NCBI GenBank assembly: GCA_903938955.1
Contig: CAJAFJ010000255.1
Coordinates: 1 to 5,126 of the forward strand
From: an uncultured beta proteobacterium
Lineage (GTDB): Bacteria; Pseudomonadota; Gammaproteobacteria; Burkholderiales; Burkholderiaceae
Length of the DNA: 5,126 bases
Direction: 5' to 3'
Each line of letters begins with the position of its first letter. The first letter of the stretch is position 1. Shown one piece after another: positions 1-5,126 of the stretch. The translations under genes were made by a program, and so were the position numbers. The notes under the pieces are model-generated. The model was not told where the DNA came from. It made no database searches and was given only the letters and a program-made list of their open reading frames with translations.

Positions 1-1653
1 CTTGGGGGCCGCGATTTGCTTGCCGGCCTGGTTGCTCAGCCAATCGGACCAGTCGGTCCACCAGCTGCCCTTGTGTTCGACGGCACCGGCCATCCAGTCG
101 TCGTGCGCTTCGGGCAATTTGCCGTCTTCACGAATCCAGTGGCTGCGCTTGTTTTTAGCCGGTGGGTTGATCACCCCGGCAATGTGGCCGGAGGCGCCCA
201 TGACAAAGCGTTTTTTGCCTGGCAGCACTTGGGTGGAGGCATAAGCGCCACCGATCGGCACGATATGGTCCTCATAGGAGCCATACAGGTAGACCGGCAA
301 GTCGAGCTTGTTCAAGTCGATTTTTTCGCCACAAACAACGGCCTTACCAGGCTTGATCAGGTTGTTTTCAAGATAGGTATTGCGCAGATACCAGGCGTAG
401 AACGGGCCCGGCAGATTGGTGGAGTCGCCGTTCCAGTACAACAGGTCAAAGGGAGGGGGAGACTCACCTTTCAGGTAGTTGCCGACCACGTAATTCCACA
501 CCAAGTCGTTGGGGCGCAGGAAACTGAAGGTGCTAGCAAGGTCCTTCCCCTTCATCATGCCGCCCTTGCCCATTTCTTTCTCGCGCTTCTTGACCGATTT
601 TTCGTCAATGAAGATGTCCAGAATGCCCGTATCGGAGAAATCCAGCAGGCAGGTCAGGAAGGTAGCGCTGGCCACCGGCTTTTCGCCACGGGCCGCCAGC
701 ACAGCCAGTGCCGTACCCAAAATAGTGCCGCCGACACAGAAACCCAGGGCATTGATGCTGTCAGCGCCGGTAATCTCTTGTGTCACCGCAATGGCTTTTA
801 TGGCCGCTTGTTCAACGTAGTCATCCCAAGTCGCCTTGGCCATGGAGGCATCCGGATTGCGCCAGCTCACCACAAACGTGCGGTGCCCCTGGGCCACGGC
901 ATAGCGAATGAGCGAGTTTTCAGGCTGCAGGTCAAGAATGTAAAACTTGTTGATGCAAGGAGGCACCAGCAGGAAAGGCTTCTCGTAGACCTTGGCGGTG
1001 AGCGGCTTGTATTCGATCAACTGGAAAAAGTCGTTCTCGAACACGATGGCGCCCTCGGTGGTGGCGATATTCTGGCCGACTTCAAACACGCTCTCGTCCG
1101 TCATGGAGACGGAACCCTTTTGAATGTCTTTCAACAGGTTTTGCATGCCTTTGGCAATGCTTTCACCCTTGGTGTCGATGGCTTTCTTTTGCGCCTCGGC
1201 ATTGAGTGCCATGAAGTTGCTGGGCGCGGAGGCGGCCGACAGCTGCTCGACCGCAAAACGGATGCGGGCGCGGGTTTTTTCATCAGCCTCAACAGCCTCT
1301 GCCATGCCCATCAGGGTGCGCGAGTTCAGCAAATAAGTGGCGGCAGAGAAGGCGGCCAGCGGGTTGGCGCTCCAGGCATCGGCCGCAAAGCGACGGTCAC
1401 TGGACTTGGCCGCACCTTGTGCGCCCTGAGAGAAAAGTTCAGCAGCGTCTTTCATGTACTGTTGCTGCAACTCTTGCAACTTTTCTTGTGAAAACTTGAT
1501 TTTTGGCGCCTTGGCTGAAGCCACCAGATCAGCACCGGCTTCACCCAAATCGATATTCTGGAAAGATTCAAAAGTTTTTACCAAGCTCTCACCCAGCGTT
1601 TTTTGAAACTGCTCGGCAGATTGGGCCCAAAATTCTGGGGTTTCCTGTGTCAT
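1..1653 (-). CDS. phaC: Class I poly(3-hydroxyalkanoate) synthase (PhaC), C-terminus cut by window edge
   Basis: This enzyme polymerises (R)-3-hydroxyacyl-CoA, usually 3-hydroxybutyryl-CoA, into polyhydroxyalkanoate at the surface of cytoplasmic storage granules. The minus-strand frame stays open for 551 codons from the ATG at 1653 to the window edge. C. necator PhaC is 589 aa, so by alignment from memory only about 25-30 residues are missing. Residues 1-180 or so form the N-terminal PhaC domain (RFAADAWSANPLAAF-type segment); an alpha/beta-hydrolase fold follows. The nucleophile lies in the lipase-like box GFCVGG (Cys306), with Asp462 in YEDHIVP and His490 in GASGHIAGV. The Asp-His spacing of 28 equals that of the C. 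necator triad (C319/D480/H508). A weak Shine-Dalgarno (AGAGA) lies about 7 bases before the ATG. The gene is divergent from the small membrane-protein gene. phaA or phaB downstream would be usual but lies outside the window. Identity is very secure. Confidence 0.97.
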   Translation of the reverse strand, partial: MTQETPEFWAQSAEQFQKTLGESLVKTFESFQNIDLGEAGADLVASAKAPKIKFSQEKLQELQQQYMKDAAELFSQGAQGAAKSSDRRFAADAWSANPLAAFSAATYLLNSRTLMGMAEAVEADEKTRARIRFAVEQLSAASAPSNFMALNAEAQKKAIDTKGESIAKGMQNLLKDIQKGSVSMTDESVFEVGQNIATTEGAIVFENDFFQLIEYKPLTAKVYEKPFLLVPPCINKFYILDLQPENSLIRYAVAQGHRTFVVSWRNPDASMAKATWDDYVEQAAIKAIAVTQEITGADSINALGFCVGGTILGTALAVLAARGEKPVASATFLTCLLDFSDTGILDIFIDEKSVKKREKEMGKGGMMKGKDLASTFSFLRPNDLVWNYVVGNYLKGESPPPFDLLYWNGDSTNLPGPFYAWYLRNTYLENNLIKPGKAVVCGEKIDLNKLDLPVYLYGSYEDHIVPIGGAYASTQVLPGKKRFVMGASGHIAGVINPPAKNKRSHWIREDGKLPEAHDDWMAGAVEHKGSWWTDWSDWLSNQAGKQIAAPK

Positions 1654-1754
1654 GTTTTGTTCTCTAGGTGATGGTGATGAAAGTAAAGCTAGTATCCAAG
1701 GAAGACCCTTCGGTAACCTGACGCTTCCCCGAACATATATTACCTCACTCATTT
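1654..1754. promoter_or_regulatory. Divergent intergenic region, phaC / small membrane-protein gene
   Basis: These 101 bp separate two divergent starts and must hold the phaC promoter unless phaC is read from further upstream. By eye the only AT-rich block is at 1734-1743. It contains a TAATAT-like hexamer on the minus strand (1737-1742) and TATATT on the plus strand (1736-1741), so it could serve as a -10 box in either direction. No good -35 partner was found at 16-18 bp. A tandem GGTGAT pair (1667-1678) sits in the phaC leader. No terminator hairpin or recognisable operator was seen. The promoter assignment is tentative. Confidence 0.3.
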
Positions 1755-2033
1755 ATGCACATCGTCCCTTTAGCCTGGCTGTATGTGGCCATCATGATGG
1801 CCGTGGCGGAAGCCAACCACCCGACCGGGACCGTGCTGGGTGCCGTCATTACGTTTTTTCTTTACGGCGTGGGGCCGGTCGCGCTGGTGATGTACCTGAT
1901 GGGCGCACCCGCCCGGCGCCGGGCCATCAAGGCAAAAGAAGCGGCTGAATTAGCCCAGGCCAACTCAGTCGCGCCAGATGCAAGCTGCCATGCGCCCGGT
2001 GACGCCATCGCGCCGGTACGAGAAGAACCGTGA
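1755..2033 (+). CDS. Small hypothetical membrane protein with two predicted helices
   Basis: The product is a 92-aa protein of unknown function. It has a short N-terminus, a hydrophobic segment at about residues 5-18 (PLAWLYVAIMMAVAEA), a short polar loop, and a second strongly hydrophobic segment at about 28-50 (VLGAVITFFLYGVGPVALVM). A basic stretch (ARRRAIKAK) follows, then an alanine-rich polar tail. By the positive-inside rule the tail should be cytoplasmic, making a helical hairpin in the inner membrane. No catalytic motif is visible. I recall similar short proteins near pgeF/phaC in Comamonadaceae, but this is from memory. The ATG at 1755 has no clear Shine-Dalgarno. The gene is divergent from phaC and convergent with pgeF, overlapping it by 69 bases (1965-2033). 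The hydrophobic pattern ending in a basic cluster argues for a real gene and not a shadow, but expression is unproven. Confidence 0.7.
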   Translation: MHIVPLAWLYVAIMMAVAEANHPTGTVLGAVITFFLYGVGPVALVMYLMGAPARRRAIKAKEAAELAQANSVAPDASCHAPGDAIAPVREEP

Positions 2034-2744
2034 GGGATTGCTGACGGTGCACCAGGCCGCGCTGCCATCATTGCCATAAATTCGGGTGACGCCCAAGGCG
2101 GCCAAGCGCAAACGGGCCAGCCCCTGCAGGTTGGCGAACCATTTGCCGGGCACATGCGGCACAAACATCGACTGGGCTTGCGGGTCGTGCGCCATAAAGG
2201 CGTCGCGCACTTCGGGGCCAACCTCGAACGCGTCTGGGCCAATGCACGGGCCCAGCCACGCCATGACTTCAGCTTCTTTGGGCTCGGTGTGGACAGGGCT
2301 TAGCGCCGCAAAATCGGGATAAACCCCTTCAAGCACCCCGACACCGGCCTGCCCCGCCAGACTGCGCCAACCCGCATGCACGGCCGCCACCAGACGGCCT
2401 TGTGTATCGGTGAGCAGAACCGGCAGACAGTCCGCCACCATGATGGTGCAAGCTACACCGGGCTGGGTGGTAAGGCAGCCATCGGCCGCGGTGCCGTCAC
2501 GGGTCGCATCGCTCAAACGAAGCACCTGGGTGCCATGTACTTGCGACAAGAACACCGGCTTGGCAGCCAATGATTGCTGCAACGTGGCGCGGTTGGCGGC
2601 CACGGCCAGCGGGTCATCACCGACGTGGTCGCCCAGGTTCAGGGACTCAAACGGCGCCATCGACACACCACCCGCGCGAGTGCTACACACCGCGTGGACG
2701 TTGGCCGGGGCCGGCCAATCAGGAATGAGCCAGTCTGCGTTCAC
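1965..2744 (-). CDS. pgeF: Peptidoglycan editing factor PgeF (YfiH / laccase-domain family)
   Basis: This is a soluble enzyme of the YfiH/DUF152 (Cu-oxidase_4) family. In E. coli, PgeF limits misincorporation of L-serine in place of L-alanine in peptidoglycan stem peptides; family members have also been reported to have purine nucleoside phosphorylase/adenosine deaminase or polyphenol oxidase activity. The motifs appear in order: STRAGGVS, NLGDHVGDD, QVHG (His70), ADCLPVLL (Cys106), AVHAGWR (His123), LGPCIGP, and a C-terminal NPSRFFSYRRDG. The His/Cys/His set corresponds to the zinc-site residues of E. coli YfiH (H71/C107/H124). At 259 aa it has normal family length. I chose the GTG at 2744, giving MNADWLIPDWPAPANV, which resembles N-termini of relatives; a TTG at 2750, overlapping the ycaO stop, would add two residues. 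Neither has a strong Shine-Dalgarno, so translation probably depends on ribosomes finishing ycaO. The 3' end overlaps the small membrane-protein gene antisense. Confidence 0.95.
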   Translation of the reverse strand: MNADWLIPDWPAPANVHAVCSTRAGGVSMAPFESLNLGDHVGDDPLAVAANRATLQQSLAAKPVFLSQVHGTQVLRLSDATRDGTAADGCLTTQPGVACTIMVADCLPVLLTDTQGRLVAAVHAGWRSLAGQAGVGVLEGVYPDFAALSPVHTEPKEAEVMAWLGPCIGPDAFEVGPEVRDAFMAHDPQAQSMFVPHVPGKWFANLQGLARLRLAALGVTRIYGNDGSAAWCTVSNPSRFFSYRRDGVTGRMAACIWRD

Positions 2745-2746
2745 AC

Positions 2747-4477
2747 TCAAACGCTGCGGCTATGCACCTTGTCATAGGCGAGCAGCAGTTTGCGGTGCAT
2801 TTCGCAGCCTTCCAGCATCAAGCCGGGTGCCGACAGACCCATGAAACGGTCGGTTTGCATGATCAGCGCATGCGCCTGCGTCACGGCGCCCGCGCCGTAC
2901 AACTGGCGCAAGGCGTCCAGGTAGGGGCCGGTGTCGCCCATGTCGGCCAGGTTGATCAGACTTTCAATACAGGCGTAAACAGCGCGGCGCTGGGGGTTGA
3001 GTTGACCAAAGTGTTTAATCCAGTCGCAACCTTCCAGCGTGGCGGCTTCGTCGCCGATGGCCAGGGCCAGCAGGGTCTTGAGTTCGCCCACGCGCAGGTC
3101 GCTCCAGAACGAGCCGGCATCGGCGGCCATGCCAATGACGGCGGCTACCGGGCGCTGATCGGCCAGGGCCGATTCATTCAGCGCCTCCAGCAGATCGGTG
3201 CATTCCTCATCATCCAGATCGGTCAGGTTCAGGATGGCTTCACGCAGGTTGTTACCCACGCTGTTGTTCTCAAAATCGAGGTCATCCACCGGGTAAATTT
3301 CGGACATGCCCGGCACCAGAATGCGGCAAGCGTAAACACCCAGGTGCGTGAAGTCGGCCACATACATTTCGCGACCGTCTTTGTGAATGCGGTCCACGGA
3401 CCAGGCGTAATCTTCGGCCGTGGTGCTGCTGAAGTTCCAGTCGCAAAACTCGAAATCAGGCGTGTCGCCCAAAAATTTCCAATGGATGACACCGCTCGAA
3501 TCAACAAAATGAATTTCGATATTGGTCGAGCTGGCCACTTCTTCAAGGTCAAAGCCCGGCACCGGAAAGCCGCCCAGCGCATCCAACGCACGGCCTTGCA
3601 ACAACTCGGTCAAGGCACGTTCCAGCGCAATCTCAAAGCGGGGGTGCGCGCCAAAGCTTGCAAAACAGCCCTGGTCTTCGGGGTTCAACAGCGTGACGTT
3701 CATCACCGGGTACTGGCCGCCCAAGGAGGCGTCTTTGACCAAAATGCCAAACCCTGCCGCGCGCAAGGCGTTGATACCGGCGGCAATGCGTGGGTAGCGC
3801 GCAATCACGGCCTCTGGGACATCCGGCAGGCAAATGCCTTCGCTGATGATGCGGCCCTTCACAAAGCGCTCAAAAATCTCGGACAAAGCCTGCGTGCGCG
3901 CCTCGGCCTGCGTGTTACCGGCCGACATGCCGTTGCTCACATACAGGTTGCCGATGATGTTGACCGGAAAGTAGGTGACCACACCGTCGCGCTCACGCAC
4001 ATAAGGAATGGCGCAGATACCGCGTTCAGTGTTGCCGGAGTTGAACTCCACCAGGCTGCTGGCATCGATGTTGCCTTCGGGGTTGTAGAACTTGTGCAAG
4101 CCGGGGTTGAGCAAATCAATCGGCCAGTTGCCGTTTTCGGGCAAATCAAACCAGCGCTCTTGCGGGTAATGCACATGGTGGCGGTCTGCCACTTTGGGGC
4201 CCAGGTAGTAGTGGGTCCAGAAATAATTGGTGGAGAGACGCTCAAAAAACTCGCCCAAAGCACTGGCCAGACACGCCAGACGAGAGGCGCCCTTGCCATT
4301 GGTAAACAACAGCGGGCAATCGCGGTCGCGAATATGCACCGACCAGATGCTATCCACCGGGTTCAACCAGCTGCGCTCTTCGATGTGAAATCCGAGCGCC
4401 TGCAATTTGGCTTGAAGCGTTTTAATGGTGGATTCCAGCGAAGCATCTTTGCCCGGGATAAAGTTTTCAGTAATCAT
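2747..4477 (-). CDS. ycaO: YcaO, stand-alone ATP-binding YcaO-domain protein (S12 methylthiotransferase-associated)
   Basis: The 576-aa product aligns along its whole length with my recall of E. coli YcaO (586 aa). YcaO-domain proteins use ATP to activate amide backbones. E. coli YcaO has been linked to RimO-dependent beta-methylthiolation of ribosomal protein S12, but its own reaction is unsettled. Visible landmarks are FIPGKDASLE (6-15), WSVHIRD (45-51), FTNGKGAS (58-65), the acidic metal/ATP-site helix ALGEFFERLSTNY (E76, E79), NIIGNLYVSNGMSAGNT (173-189), ALSEIFERFVKGR (E200, E203, R204), SLGGQYPV, CFASFGAHP, ERALTELLQGR (E286-R296), and HLGVYACRILVPGMSEIYP. Residues from about 420 form the helical YcaO C-terminal domain. 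The C-terminus (AYDKVHSRSV) lacks the PxPxP tail of azoline-forming YcaO enzymes. I chose the ATG at 4477 because it gives MITENFIPGKD, matching E. coli; an in-frame GTG at 4540 would add 21 unconserved residues. The stop overlaps or abuts the pgeF start. Confidence 0.95.
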   Translation of the reverse strand: MITENFIPGKDASLESTIKTLQAKLQALGFHIEERSWLNPVDSIWSVHIRDRDCPLLFTNGKGASRLACLASALGEFFERLSTNYFWTHYYLGPKVADRHHVHYPQERWFDLPENGNWPIDLLNPGLHKFYNPEGNIDASSLVEFNSGNTERGICAIPYVRERDGVVTYFPVNIIGNLYVSNGMSAGNTQAEARTQALSEIFERFVKGRIISEGICLPDVPEAVIARYPRIAAGINALRAAGFGILVKDASLGGQYPVMNVTLLNPEDQGCFASFGAHPRFEIALERALTELLQGRALDALGGFPVPGFDLEEVASSTNIEIHFVDSSGVIHWKFLGDTPDFEFCDWNFSSTTAEDYAWSVDRIHKDGREMYVADFTHLGVYACRILVPGMSEIYPVDDLDFENNSVGNNLREAILNLTDLDDEECTDLLEALNESALADQRPVAAVIGMAADAGSFWSDLRVGELKTLLALAIGDEAATLEGCDWIKHFGQLNPQRRAVYACIESLINLADMGDTGPYLDALRQLYGAGAVTQAHALIMQTDRFMGLSAPGLMLEGCEMHRKLLLAYDKVHSRSV

Positions 4478-4568
4478 GGGCGGCAAGCATACCGTACTGC
4501 CAAAAGGCCTTTCGGGCGGTAAACTTGCCCGCCTTACCACCCCCTAATGCCCTCACGGAGACTGACAC
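4478..4568. promoter_or_regulatory. Divergent intergenic region, ycaO / ABM gene, with palindrome and hairpin
   Basis: These 91 bp separate two divergent starts. They contain a perfect 10-bp palindrome AAAGGCCTTT at 4503-4512, followed at once by an inverted repeat CGGGC (4513-4517) / GCCCG (4527-4531) with a 9-base loop. A TATGCT hexamer on the minus strand (4486-4491) is placed so that transcription would begin almost at the ycaO ATG. No convincing -35 element was found. The stem lacks a following T-run and lies between divergent genes, so a terminator is unlikely; an operator or chance are the alternatives. Confidence 0.3.
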
Positions 4569-4871
4569 ATGATTCTCGAACTCGCCGACATCCGCATCCA
4601 TCCCGGCCAGAACGCCGCGTTTGAAGAAGCTATTTTGCGCGGCGTCAAAACTGCCATCCAGCCCGCCAAAGGTTTCCAGGGCTTCAAGGTCAACAAGGGC
4701 ATCGAGAGCCCCGAGCGCTACCTGCTGCAGATATTTTGGGCAACGCTGGAAGACCACACCGTCGGCTTCAGAGAATCCCCCGCCTTCACCGAATGGCGCG
4801 GCATCGTCGGGTCGTTCTTTGCCAGCGCTCCCGTGGTGGAGCACTTTGAACTGGTAGGCAAGTCCGACTAA
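4569..4871 (+). CDS. ABM-fold (antibiotic biosynthesis monooxygenase-like) small protein
   Basis: The 100-aa protein matches the dimeric alpha/beta-barrel ABM superfamily (PF03992), which includes YgiN-type quinol monooxygenases and heme-degrading enzymes; the substrate here cannot be read from sequence. Supporting pattern: an N-terminal beta strand (MILELADIRIHPG), a helix with acidic residues (AAFEEAILRGVKTAI), a GFQGFKVNKG turn, then YLLQIFWATLEDHTVGFRESPAF (strand, W58, H63, helix) and a last strand VVEHFELVG. The WxxxEDHxxxFRxSxxFxxW layout is typical of the family. A good Shine-Dalgarno (ACGGAG, 4555-4560) lies 8 bases before the ATG, the best in the window. It is divergent from ycaO and followed 34 bp later by a Nudix gene on the same strand, so the two may share a transcript. 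The family name does not imply antibiotic synthesis. Confidence 0.85.
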   Translation: MILELADIRIHPGQNAAFEEAILRGVKTAIQPAKGFQGFKVNKGIESPERYLLQIFWATLEDHTVGFRESPAFTEWRGIVGSFFASAPVVEHFELVGKSD

Positions 4872-4893
4872 GTCGGCCCCGCTTTTCTGGAAT

Positions 4894-4899
4894 TACACT
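4894..4899 (+). promoter_or_regulatory. Possible -10 element close to the Nudix start codon
   Basis: TACACT matches four of six positions of the sigma-70 -10 consensus and ends 6 bases before the ATG at 4906. If used, the transcript would start at or next to the start codon, which would fit the lack of a Shine-Dalgarno there. No good -35 is seen at 17 bp (AGTCGG). The site is tentative. Confidence 0.25.
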
Positions 4900-4905
4900 G
4901 CTTTC

Positions 4906-5126
4906 ATGCACCGCCCCCCCATCAAACACTGCAAAAATTGCGGCACGGCCGTGGTCTACCGGATTCCGGATGACGGCGACACCAAAGAACGTGCCGTTTG
5001 CACGGCCTGCTTCACCATTCACTACGAAAATCCGCTGAACGTGGTGGGCACCGTGCCGCATTGGGGTGACAAGGTATTGCTGTGCAAGCGCAACATCGAG
5101 CCACGCTGGGGCAAATGGACGCTGCC
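4906..5126 (+). CDS. Nudix hydrolase with N-terminal zinc ribbon, C-terminus cut by window edge
   Basis: The visible 73 residues begin with a zinc ribbon formed by CKNC (Cys9, Cys12) and CTAC (Cys32, Cys35), followed by [37 protein letters not shown]. This is the layout of the zinc-ribbon Nudix family (Nudix_N_2 plus NUDIX), in which the GKWTLP-type strand leads directly into the Nudix box GX5EX7REUXEEXGU. That box lies just outside the window, so catalysis cannot be checked. Family members hydrolyse nucleoside diphosphates linked to another group, such as NADH, FAD or ADP-ribose; the substrate here is unknown. The ATG at 4906 lies 34 bp after the ABM stop and has no clear Shine-Dalgarno. A run of seven C (4914-4920) spans codons 3-5. 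The same strand and short gap suggest co-transcription with the ABM gene, though a local promoter is possible. Confidence 0.9.
   Translation, partial: [73 protein letters not shown]

Noticed and set aside
16..1491. Long plus-strand open frame (491 codons) opposite phaC
   Set aside because: It is codon-aligned antisense to phaC. Stops appear there only where phaC uses TTA, CTA or TCA, which are rare in this GC-biased gene; TCA codons early in phaC end the frame. The translation has no recognisable fold.
1652..1948. Plus-strand 98-codon open frame overlapping the small membrane-protein gene
   Set aside because: It runs in another frame through the membrane-protein gene, starts opposite the phaC ATG, and has a low-complexity, unhydrophobic translation.
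2762..4522. Plus-strand open frame of 586 codons opposite ycaO
   Set aside because: It has the same codon-aligned antisense geometry: ycaO lacks TTA, CTA and TCA codons over this span, so no antisense stops arise. The ycaO strand encodes a clear conserved protein, and the opposite frame resembles nothing known.
4501..4533. Rho-independent terminator
   Set aside because: The stem is short and has no T-run on either side, and the region lies between divergent 5' ends, where no terminator is expected.
4478..4540. N-terminal extension of YcaO from a GTG at 4540
   Set aside because: The 21 extra residues are not in E. coli YcaO, whose N-terminus matches from the ATG at 4477.
4467..4844. Minus-strand open frame of 125 codons across the ABM gene
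   Set aside because: It lies antisense to the ABM gene, which has a good Shine-Dalgarno and family pattern, and it spans the ycaO promoter region and start.
2747..4871. RiPP or antibiotic biosynthesis cluster suggested by YcaO plus 'antibiotic biosynthesis monooxygenase'
   Set aside because: YcaO is the housekeeping stand-alone type, the ABM name is only a family label, and no precursor peptide, transporter or protease gene is visible.

Overview
The window looks like ordinary chromosomal DNA of a betaproteobacterium, most likely Burkholderiales near Comamonadaceae (Rhodoferax/Polaromonas-like). The evidence is a class I PHA synthase very similar to the Cupriavidus necator type, G/C-rich third codon positions, and a pgeF gene close to phaC, an arrangement I recall from this group. 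The genus assignment is inference.

Layout from left to right: (1) the minus-strand phaC, complete at its N-terminus and cut by the left edge (1-1653); (2) a 101-bp divergent intergenic region; (3) a small plus-strand gene for a two-helix membrane protein (1755-2033), whose last 69 bases lie antisense to the end of the next gene; (4) minus-strand pgeF (1965-2744), a laccase-domain (YfiH/DUF152) enzyme; (5) minus-strand ycaO (2747-4477), a full-length orthologue of the stand-alone E. coli YcaO, ending directly at the pgeF start so that the two look translationally coupled; (6) a 91-bp divergent intergenic region with a short palindrome and hairpin; (7) a plus-strand 100-aa ABM-fold (antibiotic biosynthesis monooxygenase-like) protein (4569-4871); (8) 34 bp later, the start of a plus-strand Nudix hydrolase with an N-terminal zinc ribbon (4906 onward), cut by the right edge.

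Functionally these are mostly housekeeping or metabolic genes: carbon storage (phaC), cell-wall quality control (pgeF), a conserved ATP-binding YcaO protein linked in E. coli to ribosomal protein S12 methylthiolation, and two small-molecule enzymes of unknown substrate. No RNA gene, mobile element, CRISPR array or long repeat was seen. The points most worth a second look are the tight ycaO-pgeF pairing, the antisense-overprinted tail of the small membrane protein, and several starts without a visible Shine-Dalgarno sequence. I did not find convincing evidence for a new multi-gene system.
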